NCBI RefSeq assembly: GCF_030269925.1
Contig: NC_085109.1
Span: 620,001-684,000 of the forward strand
Direction: 5' to 3'
From: Bombyx mori
Lineage: Eukaryota; Arthropoda; Insecta; Lepidoptera; Bombycidae
Length of the DNA stretch: 64,000 bases
A program made the position numbers and the translations under genes. Below the pieces are notes generated by a model that was not told the DNA's origin, ran no database searches, and was given only the letters and a program-made list of their open reading frames with translations. Positions 53,132 through 63,842 of the stretch are shown here, piece by piece (the first letter of the stretch is position 1; every line of letters begins with the position of its first letter).

Positions 53132-53544
53132 TCGATGTCTTGTCGGAACCCCCAGATCCACTCTCGGTGCTTTATGGCTTCTCAAGCACAGGTCACCGTC
53201 CTCATCGAAGAGTTCGACGAGTGAACTAAACCATAGTCAAAGCCCACTGAGTTTCTCGCCGGATCTTCTCAGTGTATCGCGATATCGATCCGGTGGTAGA
53301 TTCTGCGAAGCGCTGCTCTTGCTAGGGCTAGTGTTAGCAAATTCTCTCAGGTTGAGCCCATGAGCTCACCTACCCGTCCGGACGTAGCTAGAATAGCCTC
53401 TTAAGCTACCAGCGAATCCTCCTCCTTGCGTCGATAAACGTCAGTGCTGAGAGTCGTGGCCTCCTCTAATAGCTTTCTCCTGCATTATCTTGCGCCATTC
53501 CTGCCTGTCCTCGGCTGTGTGGATACTAGCGAATAGGTAGGGAC
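53132..53544 (+). mobile_element. LINE family B, 3' end split by an RTE insertion
   Basis: Last codons, stop, stem region (right arm partly changed) and 3' region to 53417; after the insert the last bases aataggtaggga follow at 53531. Confidence 0.85.
53418..53527 (-). mobile_element. RTE-like LINE, 3' fragment in LINE B
   Basis: The minus strand encodes AEDRQEWRKIMQEKAI, the typical RTE C-terminal AxDRxxW motif, and ends in an aaggaggaggatt tail. A 7-bp duplication agcgaat (53411-53417 and 53528-53534) flanks it; 9 bp if one mismatch is allowed. Confidence 0.8.
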
Positions 53545-53903
53545 AAATCCGCGTGTAGACAAATATGCGTTCTCACCAACAAAAATAAGTTCCGATATCG
53601 CCTAAAGCCAAGCAGACTGCCAGGGCCCAATAAATAACTCTCCATAAAACAGCACTAAAAAAATATACTGATTGTAATTCTAACCATCACGGATGAAGCA
53701 TAAAAAATGGCCGCGGATATTTTTTGTTGAGAGCGGCGATCGTGCGCGGCTCGGTGCCTTCGATACGCGCAGGCGAATCATAGGCTTTTTTATTCGCTTT
53801 TTCTATCGTCATAGGAAAGTTTATAGTTGCCTTAGCAACAGAATTCACATGGGAATCACAGAGGCCGATTCAGAATTGAAGTTGTCGATCGTTTGTTGTT
53901 TAT
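53545..53903. other. spacer, nothing recognised
   Basis: A 70-codon plus frame (53693-53905) is present, without features. Confidence 0.35.
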
Positions 53904-53923
53904 AATCACAAGTTTACTGGTGG

Positions 53924-54109
53924 AAGGAGATGTATGGAAATGGTAGTGCAAGGTAGAGGGGGAAGAGGTAGACCGAAGAAGACATGGATGGAGTGTGTGA
54001 ATGACGATATGAGAGAGGAGTGAGTGTTGAGATGACGGCTGATAGAAGTGAATGGAAGAGAAAAATTAGCTGTGACGACCCTTAGTGCGATAAGGTGGAG
54101 AAAAAGAAG
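53924..54109 (+). mobile_element. RTE-like LINE, 3' fragment at the edge of Bm1
   Basis: Contains a GRGGRGRPKKTWMECV block and, in another frame, ADRSEWKRKI, so the frame is shifted. Ends aaaaagaag. A perfect 20-bp duplication flanks it at 53904-53923 and 54110-54129; its last eight bases are the first bases of Bm1. Confidence 0.88.
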
Positions 54110-54121
54110 AATCACAAGTTT

Positions 54122-54341
54122 ACTGGTGGTAGGACCTCTTGTGAGTCCGCGCGGGTGGGTACCACCGCCCTGCCTATTTCTGCCGTGAAGCAGTAATGCG
54201 TTTCGGTCTGAAGGGTAGGGCAGCCGTTGTAACTATACTTGAGACCTTAGAACTTATATCTCAAGATGGGTTGTGCATTTACGCTGTAGATGTCTATGGG
54301 CTCCAGTAAACACTCGTCCACCCGTCTAAGCAAAAAAAAAA
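54122..54341 (+). mobile_element. Bm1-type SINE
   Basis: Full body with a small deletion before the last cgtccacc block. Confidence 0.9.
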
Positions 54342-54522
54342 GATGCATCGTGGATTCGTTTATAATCTAAGACACAGGATCCTAGTTTAGTAGCACTGCA
54401 TCAAGACGATTTAACTCTCGAACCGGATTCCGTGACTTCATGCAGGGATATGCGAGCTATCTTCTGGTGCGGTCTTATGACACGCCCGACCAATAATCCA
54501 TATGAGCAATATAAAAAGTTTG
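54342..54522. other. spacer, nothing recognised
   Basis: No supported feature. Confidence 0.3.
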
Positions 54523-54764
54523 TGTTTTTTTTATTACTTAGATGGGTGAACAATTTCACAGTCCACTTGGTGTTATGTGGCTACTGAAGCCCATAGACAT
54601 CTACAACGTAAATGCGCCACCCACCTTGAGATATAAGTTCTAAGGTCTCAGTATAGTTACAACGGCTGCCCCACCTTTTAAACCGAAACGCATTACTGCT
54701 TCACGGCAGAAATAGGCAGGGTGGTGGGACCTACCCGTGCGGACTCACAAGAGGTCCTACCACC
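54523..54764 (-). mobile_element. Bm1-type SINE
   Basis: Complete common body on the minus strand. It forms an inverted pair with the 54122 copy, about 180 bp apart. Confidence 0.9.
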
Positions 54765-56107
54765 GCTGAATTTGTCCTGTATGCGTTTTTAAGTCATTCT
54801 CCCGGTTGTGATGTATGTTGCTGTTGGTCTTCTGTCATAGTACCATCAACGTGCAATCGGTGGAGTATGAGTAGCTTCAAGAAATCGATTTTTTGTCATA
54901 CACATTTAGTGATAATCACTCACAGGGCTTACTGGCCACAATAATGAGTCCGCGACACCATCGCGCGAGATGGCGGAGCTCCAACATGCTTTAAATCTCT
55001 TTGTTTTTGCTACTCTTTCGAAATATACCATTTATAAACAAGACAACATAATACAGTTCAGATTTTTGACGCGTGAAACTCTATATAAAGGCAATAAAAA
55101 CAGCCTCGGAGAGGGTCAGGCGGTTGATAAAACCCCCGGCCGACCCCTGCTCACCCACGGCCCCTGGTGAAACTGGGCTTACTTCCCAACCAGCAAATTC
55201 TCCTTCCCAATAAAACGCCCTAATTAATAGCACAGTTAGTTTCCATTACAATAACACGAATATCGGAAACCAGCGGAAGAACACATCAAAACAACTAACC
55301 AAATCGCTCTTGCAATAATCTTGGCCATACAGCGCTCCTTTGGCAAATAGATGAACAAAATTACTAACACAAAAAAGAAACACTAAGCCTTACTCATACG
55401 CACGCCGTTATCGTCTTATCAAGTTTGGCATAAGAACGAAAATCCCGTGAACGATAGTGGTAGTTGTGGCTCTAAGCGGCGTGATGTGGCAACTGGCTGC
55501 AAAATTACAGTGTAAACAAGCCTCAAACAGACACGTGTATGGGTATGTGTCGTAATCCAAGATATGCTAAGGATATTTTTGTTTTGTAGCAGTAGGTAAT
55601 CTTTTTATCGCAGCTTATCTTATTATAACAGTCGACCACGCCAGTAACATTGTTAGCTGACAACCTTGAGCAGTCGTGAACACACAAGTCATTCTGTTAC
55701 ACTTTATACGTTACCCAAGCTCTTAAGTACTTTGATATCTATATGCGGATGCGGATGGCGCATCTTGAGACTTCAGATCATTAGATTTGGTATAACTAAT
55801 TCTAAATCATAGCTCATGTTTGGCATTGCGGCAGGAACCACCCACCCCGGTCACGGTACTGTCTTCCAATACGTCTTTCCATCAATATTTTAAATGTTTT
55901 TTTTTTTTACATTGAAAACAACATTGAATATCCTGCATAGTACTTAGTGTAGATAAATCACTCGCTCAGACAGAAATGTCAGCTTAAAATCCACTAAAAC
56001 CTAAATATAAACCGTGGTAAAAACATATTAAAGTACTTAGTTTCATATTAACAATCTTGGTATGTTGTTCACATTCTAACACAGCGTGTGTTTAGTGATT
56101 TAGCCTA
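54765..56107. other. spacer with one GC-rich patch
   Basis: 54945-55200 holds a 66-codon plus frame starting gagatggcggagc and a C-rich stretch (about 55128-55168) followed by ccaataaaacg. No family recognised; it may be the remains of a gene or element. Confidence 0.35.
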
Positions 56108-56380
56108 CGTAGAGTTCTGGAATACTTTGGTCACATTGCCAGAAAGGATGACGGCAACTTGGAGAAGCTAATGGTCACTGACGAGGTGGATGGAAGAAGA
56201 CCACGAGGTAGAGGCCCGACACATTGGACTGACCAGATCCGCACTACCCTCGACATCACAGATCACGATGCTCTACACTCGGCGGCAGATAGGAGCAAAT
56301 GGCGTGGAATGATCCAGAATAAATTGCGGTGGTCACGACCCTCATTATTGAGGAAACCGAAGCGAGATGAAGAAGCTATG
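56108..56380 (+). mobile_element. RTE-like LINE, 3' fragment
   Basis: Reads LEYFGHIARKD, LEKLMVTDEVDGRRPRGRG, HWTDQI and AADRSKWRGMI in one frame, the same region as the end of the copy at 59093-60102, and ends gagatgaagaagc. 5'-truncated; the frame is open to 56401. Confidence 0.85.
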
Positions 56381-56572
56381 TTTCCATTACATAATGTATA
56401 GCTTAATCGCGTCGAATAGAACAGTCCTTAACAAACTACGCTTGTAGTGGAGCTTAGTGACTTAACGTTAGTCACTATACATTTGTTTATATTTCACTTT
56501 ACGCCACTTATATACCGGCAGTAGATAATGAATATGTATTTAAAGATTACTTTTGCAACAAAACGCTAATCA
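56381..56572. other. spacer, nothing recognised
   Basis: No supported feature. Confidence 0.3.
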
Positions 56573-56640
56573 CGGTAGAAAGAGAGCAGTTGGCAACGGC
56601 TTGGCTTTGTTGATGGTATTACTAGTGTCCTTGACAACGA
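56573..56640 (+). repeat. LINE family A, decayed 3' piece
   Basis: ggcaacggcttggctttg and tggtattactagtgtcc resemble the end of the LINE A frame. Confidence 0.4.
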
Positions 56641-56663
56641 TGACTACTTATCTTTTTTATTTT

Positions 56664-56775
56664 ACCTACCTATTCGTCGGTAGTCTAAGGGGCTGTAATT
56701 GCTGACACTAGCCCTAGCAAGAGAAGTGTTCGGATCGAAATCGCGGCCCACTGAAAAGATACGGCTAGTCTACTT
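56664..56775 (-). mobile_element. LINE family B, 3' fragment
   Basis: tacctacctattcgtcggtagtc, actagccctagcaagag and gcccactgaaaagatacgg. Confidence 0.72.
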
Positions 56776-57185
56776 ACCATTAAATAGGCCTTATCCGTGT
56801 TTGTCTACAAAGGCAGTAAATACACCTCAGTATTGCCTTCGGTTGAATATACCTATGGTTCAAATGATGATGAGTAGAACATCAGAAATGCACGCCAGAG
56901 CGTCATGTTCACTGAACACTGTAGAGAGTGCCTTTGATGAGTGGTCGAGCTAGGATCGACGATCCCACCTCGCTGGCAGGTTCTGTAATGTTAGATAAAG
57001 AGGGAATCATCTAAAGTGTTTCTCTCACTCAGAGACTTCAAACAGGCGTATGAGACCGACTCCGGAACCAGAATAGTCGTAAAATAAACGGAAACAAACA
57101 AAACATATTGCAAGCATAGGTATTGGTCGCCGAATCAGCTAGCCTGTTACATTGCGGGCCGTCAAGCACATAAGTAAGCAAGTAT
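56776..57185. other. spacer, nothing recognised
   Basis: No supported feature. Confidence 0.35.
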
Positions 57186-57431
57186 ACTGGTGGTAGGACC
57201 TCTTGTGAGTCCGCGCGGGTAGGTACCACCGCCCTGCCTATTTCTGCCGTGAAGCAGTAATGCGTTTCGGTTTGAAGGGTGGGGCAGCCGTTGTAACTAT
57301 ACTGAGACCTTAGAACTATATCTCAAGGTGTGTGGCGCATTTACGTTGTAAATGTCTATGGGCTCCAGTAACCACTTAACATCAGGTGGGCTGTGAGCTC
57401 GTCCACACATCTAAGCAATAAAAAAAAAAAA
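57186..57431 (+). mobile_element. Bm1-type SINE
   Basis: Full common body with a 12-base A-run. Confidence 0.92.
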
Positions 57432-57916
57432 GTTCTTTTTGGAATAATTTTCAATTAACAGTGACGCTTCTAATCCTATTTGGGTTAAGGAGGCATCATT
57501 CGATTCTTCGTCAAACACTTGTTGGCGTTGGTTGTTGTCTTGAGCGGGCTCACGTGGGCTCACAGAGCGCACCACCGCTAAATAAAACCAAGGTTCCTTT
57601 TAAAACATTTCATTGTCTTGTATAATGTTTCAAACGACTCGATGACCAACAACGTCTGAGCCCACGGTTATCGTATTCTGAACCTAAGTCCAATAGTAGG
57701 AAATGTGTTTATGAAGAGCTAATGTTACTGGTAGCCTCAACTGCGGTCTAGACCTAGATAAAACAGCTGCTAAGTAAATAATGTTACTCGAACCTTCTAT
57801 TAGTGAGTTCTCGTTATAACGAAATTTTGGTATTACGTTTAAAGACTCCAAAAGATATCTTCTGAATGTATTCTGATTGAACGATTAAAATTAAATTGAG
57901 ATTCTTATTCGAATAA
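57432..57916. other. spacer, nothing recognised
   Basis: No supported exon. Confidence 0.35.
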
Positions 57917-58290
57917 CTAGCGACTCGCCCTCACTTCGCCTTGGAAACATTAAATTTTATTATTGATAGTTGAGTCCCGTGATGTTACCCGCGGTTATTT
58001 TCATACCGCGGGTGAGGCCGCGGGGCGAAGTTAGTCTAAAAAAAGTTAGCCTAAGTTACTCCTTATATCATCAGCTACCTGTCAGTGAAAGTCTCGTCAA
58101 AATCGGTCCAGCCGTTCCAGAGATTAGCCGGAACAAACAGACAGACAGATAGACAGACAGACAAACAAAAATTGTAAAAAATGTTATTTTGGTGTATGTA
58201 GCGTATATTTATACATATGCATGTAGTAAAAAGCGGTTATTTTAATATTACAAACAGACACTCCACTGTAATTTATATGTATACATAAGG
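57917..58290 (+). repeat. Helitron-like interspersed repeat, copy 3
   Basis: Best-kept copy with 22738-23098. The arms around taccgcgggtgaggccgcgg fold with cccgcggtt; cagacagacagatagacagac units follow. Confidence 0.7.
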
Positions 58291-58552
58291 TAGAAGCGTA
58301 TCTGGGCATTAAAACGTCGACTATCCGATCCTACCCACCAAAACGCATATAAACTTAAGAATGTAGAAATATACTATTTACAGTACGTTCTCACAATACT
58401 CGACGTACTCTTTGCAAAGTAAATTCTAAATTTAGGTGGTTTCATTTTATTAACACACGTCAAGGAATCTGTTTTGTTACCAGTTAGAGCTCTGACACGA
58501 TAGCATTGCTGAATAATACTAAGAATGTCTTTAAAAAGGCCACTTGCGTTAC
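58291..58552. other. spacer, nothing recognised
   Basis: No supported feature. Confidence 0.3.
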
Positions 58553-58886
58553 CTTTTTTTGTTTACCTAAGCTGATAGCCTTGAGAGACTATGTCAGCGT
58601 AACCCTAACGTGCAGGTGAGATCATGGGGCTCAAACCTGGAGGCATTGCTAACACTAGCCCTAGCAAGAGCAGTGCTTCGCAGAATCTACCACCGGATCA
58701 GATACGCGACCCACTGAGAAGATTCGGCGAGAAACTCAGTGGGCTGTGTCTGTGGGTTAATTTACTCGCCGAACCCTTCGTCGCAGGCGGGGTTCCACGA
58801 GAACGATGACCGGTGCTTGAGGTACCTAAAAGCACCGCGAATGGATCGGGAGGATCCGTAATCACATGTTTAGGGCGACGTCGACT
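58553..58886 (-). mobile_element. LINE family B, 3' end with last codons
   Basis: T-run, hairpin block, ctagccctagcaagagcagtg, an intact 9-bp stem (cccactgag and ctcagtggg near 58710-58744) and the C-terminal codons to cgacgtcgac. Confidence 0.88.
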
Positions 58887-59087
58887 ATTTACTAACTAGT
58901 CAGTGGCACGTCCCCAATAAAGATTTTTATGTCATCAAACACATGATGATATTTTTGTCGCAGATATCTGTATCTACGCGGAACTCACAACGGTATAAAC
59001 GATCTTTCGCATTATCGAGAATATTTTCAATATCATCGTAAATGCTTGTTTACATGTTGTTAGTGTTTTATTCAAATGTTATCATGA

Positions 59088-59870
59088 TTAGTGGCCAAAG
59101 TAGCGCATTATGCGTTGCAGACAGGTGGCAGACAGGCGTTGAGCGTTCTCCATTTTAAGCTGATGTAGGACCGAGATGTTCGTGCGGTGGGCTGTCCATG
59201 GAATCCTTAATAGGCGGCGCCAGCACCACATTTCAAAAGCATCAACTCTGTTTCGGTCAGCTGCTTTTATGGTCCATGTTTCTGTTCCATAGAGAGCGAT
59301 TGGAAAGACCAGTGAGTGCACAAGATGTATTTTGGTCCTATTCGAAATATTACGATCTTTCCAAACTTTGCTCAACTGCATCATAGCTGTTTTAGCCATT
59401 CCAATTCGTCGGCGTATTTCAGGCTCACAGCTCCCCTTATCCGTGATCACAGAACCAAGGTAGACAAACTGGTCCACGGCCTCGTGTTCTGCCAAAAGGT
59501 CCGTACGCTGAGTGGATGAGAAGCGGTCTACGACTAGCAGCTTGGTCTTGCTTTTGTTAATTGCTAGTCCCATGTTTAGGCTTATAGCCTCTAATCTGTC
59601 CAGAAGCTCCTTCATCTCCGCCTCAGATGAAGCAAGAAGTGTGGTGTCGTCGGCATATCTCAGGTTCGTTATCTGAACCCCCCCTATTCTAACGCCTCCT
59701 TCCCAGTTTTCTAAAGTCTGGCGCATTATATGTTCCCCATATATATTGAAGAGAATAGGTGAGATAACACATCCTTGCCGGACTCCTTTTTGGAAGCGAA
59801 ATTCACTTGAAGTGGCATTTTCGATAGAGACAGACCCAAACCCCGACTCGTACAGGTTGCGAATCAACAT
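59088..59870 (-). pseudogene. RTE-like reverse transcriptase, inverted segment
   Basis: About 260 codons are open on the minus strand. Polymerase landmarks are present: GVRQGCVISPILFNIY, then LRYADDTTLLA (catalytic YADD at about residues 72-75), LGLAINKSKTK-type region, FVYLGSVIT and a TKIHLVHSLVFPIALYG-ETW thumb region, ending MRYFGH. The endonuclease domain and the first polymerase motifs are lacking, because the copy is 5'-truncated. Cut off from its C-terminus by the inversion, it cannot make a whole enzyme. The frame shows no internal stop, so the insertion is recent. Confidence 0.9.
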
Positions 59871-59887
59871 AACAAGATGTAGACAAC

Positions 59888-60079
59888 TTGGAACGTCTGA
59901 TGGTCACTGGGAAAGTAGAAGGAAAACGTCCTAGAGGCAGGAGCCCCAAACGCTGGTCCGACCAGATCTCCGAGCAAACCAGCGGACCACTTAGCGCTGC
60001 ACTACACCAGGCAACTGACCGGAACCGATGGAGGCTGACAGTAGACAAGCTAAAACGGAGTCACGATCCTCAGCAATGA
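59888..60079 (+). pseudogene. RTE-like reverse transcriptase, C-terminal segment
   Basis: 63 codons from ATG; the true frame begins a little upstream (DVDNLE). Contains GKVEGKRPRGRSPKRW and HQATDRNRWR, the conserved C-terminal motifs. Ends SHDPQQ and stop, then the short gagaagaagaagaa tail. Confidence 0.88.
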
Positions 60080-60280
60080 GGGAGCGATGGAGAAGAAGAA
60101 GAATCATGATTAGTTTTCGAATTTTTCATCAAATAAATATTAAAGCGGGTAGAAGGAATCGGGCAAGTGAATTAAAAGAAAAAGGTTTTAAATTGGATTT
60201 TTCAGCCAAGATTAGTATATTCCTATTGACGAGAATTGTCAAGGGATTTACCGGAGAATCAGCAGTATTCGGAATTAAGG

Positions 60281-60523
60281 TTTTTTTATTGCTTAGATGG
60301 CTGGACGAGCTCACAGCCCACCTGGTGTTAAGTGGTTACTGGATCCCATATAAATCTACAACGTAAATGAGCCACCGACCTTGGGATATCAGCTGTAAGG
60401 TCTCAGTATAGTTACAACGGCTGTCCTGCCCTTCAAACCGAAACGCATTACTGCTTCACGGCAGAAATAGGCAGGGTGGTGGTATCTACCCGTGCGGACT
60501 CATAAGAGGTCCTACCACCAGTA
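60281..60523 (-). mobile_element. Bm1-type SINE
   Basis: Full common body on the minus strand from a 7-base T-run to cctaccaccagt. Confidence 0.92.
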
Positions 60524-60997
60524 GGAAGTATTGTAAGCCGCTCCTGCCGTCGTCCTGGCTATTTCTGCCGCAAATCAATCACGCAGTCTGCTTTGAAGGT
60601 TGGGGCACCCGTAATTCAATGTAATTGGGGCTTTTATCGGGTCCTGAGGTTATCAGCAGCATCCAAGTGATGTATAAAAGTTTTCCGATACTTAACAACA
60701 TCACTGATTTGTCTACAAATACAAGCCATACCAACTTTCCCACTTAAGATTCATAAATATTAAAGCAGCAATACCGACTATAGCATACAAAGTAATTTTT
60801 AGACAGATACTATTGTATTTTCTCAGGTTTCACGGTAGACATAATCAAAGCCGATTTTAAAGCCTGATCTCACCTTTAATATTTTCATTTTATGATTTCC
60901 GTCGCTTCAAACATTTTACGGTTTTTTTTGGTTACATACACGGATGACTGATGTTTTAGTAGTCGACATTTTTATATTGTGCCAACTACCGTCTAGT
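60524..60997. other. spacer; small Bm1-like remnant at the start
   Basis: 60545-60610 (ctatttctgccgcaaatcaa, gctttgaaggttggggcaccc) is a decayed plus-strand Bm1 piece. The rest is unrecognised. Confidence 0.4.
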
Positions 60998-61303
60998 ATT
61001 CTATCTTCTATATATATATAAAAATGAATTGCTGTTCGTTAGTCTCGCTAAAACTCGAGAGCGGCTGGACCGATTTGGCTAATTTTGGTCTTGAATGATT
61101 CGTAGAAGTCCAGAGAAGGTTTAATAGGTAAAAGATAAATATGAAAATTCTCGGAATTAAATAAAAATAACAATTTTGTTTTTCCTTTGATGTGTCCCCC
61201 GTCGGACGGATTCCTTTTGTTTGTTTTAAGTTTATTTTACACAAATGTTTAGGTCTTTTATATATCGATTGAGGCACAACGAAGTCTACCGGGTCAGCTA
61301 GTT
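60998..61303 (+). repeat. unclassified moth repeat, Helitron-like end
   Basis: Starts ctatatatatataaaaatgaattgctg, ctcgagagcggctggaccgattt; ends gaggcacaacgaagtctaccgggtcagctagtt. Similar in plan to 38604-39200. Confidence 0.6.
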
Positions 61304-61873
61304 AAATATATAAAAAAATATTTATTGACGTTAACGCGACTGAACTAAGAATGTTTTTGGGGTCTGGCAGTCTGTTTGACTAAGGTTTGCATCGTCGCGA
61401 TAAGAGGATCCCAGGTGCAAGATAAGGACTGTCAGTTTTGCAAATTTTCCGTGTAATTAACTTGCTTTCTACAGAGAGTAGTTTGGATTTTGTCAAACCT
61501 TAAAAATTGGTTGCTAGTTAGTACAACAACCAAACGTCCACGGGCAACACCTTAGTAGTCCGCTATCAACAAAACAGTAAAAGTATTCGAAGCCACGGAA
61601 ATTTTAAATTAAAACAATAAAACACGATAAATTAAACTATAAAAGTATTTTATTTATACACACATAATTTCCGCAATTACCGGTGGCATTATAATGCTTA
61701 ATTTTGTCGTGAATCCTTCTGGATTTGAAGGTTACGACAGATATCACAATACAAATGAAATTTTAACTTCCCTTCTCATACTGGGGTTTATCAAATTTAG
61801 TGGCGTCTACGGGACCCAGTGCAGAAAGGATAGTCTGCCTATCGACAGAAATAAAAATACCAAACTCATCTTT
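61304..61873. other. spacer, nothing recognised
   Basis: No supported feature. Confidence 0.3.
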
Positions 61874-61960
61874 GCGGTCGTCGTGGCCTAGAAGATAAGA
61901 CGCTCGATCCATTCGTATCAAGCGAACCAACTGTGCCGGTGTTCGAATTCCGCAGGCATG
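61874..61960 (+). repeat. tRNA-like head of a Bm1-type SINE
   Basis: cgtggcctagaagataagacgc (A-box-like) and gtgccggtgttcgaattccgcagg (B-box-like) at tRNA spacing. The SINE body is absent. Confidence 0.65.
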
Positions 61961-62084
61961 GTATGACGAATTTTGGGAGAAGATCTTTTTTTAACATTTT
62001 GGCTAAATGGAAGCATGGTAAACCTGATGCTGAACAGTAACCGACGCTCCAAGGTTTCAGGACTAGGACTCTTCGAAAATCATG

Positions 62085-62260
62085 TAAAAAAAAACATGTC
62101 ATAGCGCTCAATAAACACAGTGGAAATTCATTTCAGAGAGCCGGATTGCATCTCGCAAAAGGTATCGCTGGAAATGAACCGGGCACGTTGAGCGTTGAGC
62201 ACAGTTCCAAGGTTGTTAATATGACTCGTGTTCTGGTGGCTGGCGGATTCATTAAAGAAG
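62085..62260 (-). repeat. LINE family A, diverged fragment
   Basis: acatgtcatagcgctcaataaaca, tcatttcagagagccggattgcat and ctggaaatgaaccgggcac follow 31160-31250 with many changes. Confidence 0.55.
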
Positions 62261-62456
62261 ACCATATCAAAAAGTTTCTTCGGGCAATGAAAATTAGAAT
62301 TTCATTCAATGATCTATAAAATTTCGTCCATCAAATTCCTTTAAAATGACTAAAACTGAATCTTGAATGTTTGTTGCGAAAAGTGGATGTTACGCCTTTA
62401 TTGCTCTGCTGTCGAGAGCGACCTTAGGAAACTAAACAACAGGACAGTAATTGCAC

Positions 62457-62600
62457 ATGCACCAGATCGTATGACACGTCGGCCTTCGAGCGGTGAGTCA
62501 ACGCGGCAGACGCGCGGTCGCCGGCCGCGGCTGCAGGCTTGCCTTGATGTGACACGCGCGCGCGCACCGCAATGGACCAATCCGTGTGCTTCATGCAAAT
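62457..62600. promoter_or_regulatory. CpG-rich island, possible promoter
   Basis: CpG-dense (gcgcggtcgccggccgcggc, acacgcgcgcgcgcaccgc) and followed by caatggaccaat and atgcaaat words, which resemble CCAAT and octamer boxes. No gene could be attached on either side. Confidence 0.35.
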
Positions 62601-62623
62601 TTTTTAACGTTCTCGATGGCGTA

Positions 62624-62775
62624 TTTTTCTTTCCTACCTAGCTGAGAGCCTTGAGAGGCTATTTCAGCGTAACCTTAACTAGTAGGTGAGCTGACGGGGC
62701 TCAAACCTAAAGACGTTGCTAACACGAACCCTAGCAAGAGCCGTGCTCTTGTGCGACCAACTGAGAAGATCCTGG
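62624..62775 (-). mobile_element. LINE family B, 3' fragment
   Basis: tttcctacctagctgagagcc, ctcaaacctaaagacgttgc, cgaaccctagcaagagc; cut in the stem region. Confidence 0.8.
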
Positions 62776-62818
62776 TTCAATATACCGTATTCTGGTTCAT
62801 TATATATATACCGTAGTT

Positions 62819-63060
62819 ACTGGTGGTACGACCTCTTGTGAGTCCGCGCGGGTGGGTACCACCGCCCTATTTCTGCCGTGAAGCAGTAGTGTGTTTCGGT
62901 TTGAAGGGTGGGGCAGCCATTGTAACTATACTTGAGACCTTCAAACTTATATCTCAAGGCGAATGGCGCATTTACGTTGTAGATGTCTATGGGCTCCAGT
63001 AACCACTTAACACCATGTGGGCTGTGAGCTCGTCCATCCATCTAAGCAATAAATAAATAC
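62819..63060 (+). mobile_element. Bm1-type SINE
   Basis: Full common body; tail aataaataaatacataaa. Confidence 0.9.
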
Positions 63061-63067
63061 ATAAACT

Positions 63068-63190
63068 CACACCTTAGAACTCATATCTCAAGGTGGGTGG
63101 TGCCAGTTACGTTGTGAATGTCTATGGACTCCGGTAATCACTTAACACCAGGTGAACTGTAAGCTCGTTCGCTCATCTAAGCTATAAAAA
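63068..63190 (+). mobile_element. Bm1-type SINE, 3' half, in tandem with the previous copy
   Basis: Starts accttagaactcatatctc and ends ctaagctataaaaaa; same orientation, 7 bp downstream of the 62819 copy. Confidence 0.82.
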
Positions 63191-63842
63191 AGATAGTAAG
63201 CTTATCAATGTGCAAATATTTTACTACATACAAAGAATTGTGGCAAGGTCGGACTTTAACAATATTCTCAATAGGGAACGTAAATTTCTTATATAACATC
63301 AATGTATTTAATATATTCTGTAACATGGCCGCTTCACCATGGCTGATGTCATTCTTTGCGATAAAAAATCATAGATAAAAAACTGCCCAGCGGTATAACG
63401 ATATGTTTTCATAATGAGACCTCAAGACCGATTGCCGCCCACGATACACGCTTAATAAGTGATCAGTGATTATTTGAGACAAGCTTCTATGTACTCCACT
63501 TACCGTACCCTACATATAGCAGAGAAAAACAGTATACATAACTATATTTACTCTCCTCACAAAGACAGCTGGAAGAAATTAATTCATACAATAAGGCCGA
63601 TTGTAACGCTGTTTCTTGGTCAGTGTTATATGATCACGACGTTTTCGCTTAGTTTTCCATTCCAATCGGTTTGCAACTCGGTAGTAATTCGTCATGAATC
63701 TACTCTTGGAGCCTCCAGTTATCTGAACGTTCTATACCGTATGTGCGATTGGGAGTGCTCTAAAAAACCTACGACCTTTCTTGCACAGCACCACGCGCTT
63801 GCGAGGCGATGCTCATCTACCTAGACTTGTTATTCTCAACAC
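63191..63842. other. spacer, nothing secure
   Basis: A 121-codon plus frame (63459-63824) runs through here. It has no recognisable motif or repeat content and no clear start context, so I do not call it a gene. Confidence 0.35.

Larger units (their letters stand above)
59081..60114 (+). mobile_element. RTE-like LINE with 5' inversion, complete with target duplication
   Basis: A perfect 12-bp duplication atcatgattagt lies at 59081-59092 and 60103-60114. Inside, 59093-59870 is inverted (codes on minus) and 59874-60102 is in the sense direction (codes on plus) and ends in agaagaagaagaa. The minus part stops at RIMRYFGH and the plus part begins DVDNLERLMV, adjacent regions of the same protein (compare YFGHIARKDDGNLEKLMV at 56120-56175). 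This is the pattern left by twin priming. Confidence 0.93.

Noticed and set aside
61874..61960. A functional tRNA gene
   Set aside because: Box-like elements are present, but the cloverleaf is not complete and the sequence matches the Bm1 head.
63459..63824. 121-codon plus frame near the window end
   Set aside because: Residue content is not protein-like in any recognised way and no start or splice context supports it.
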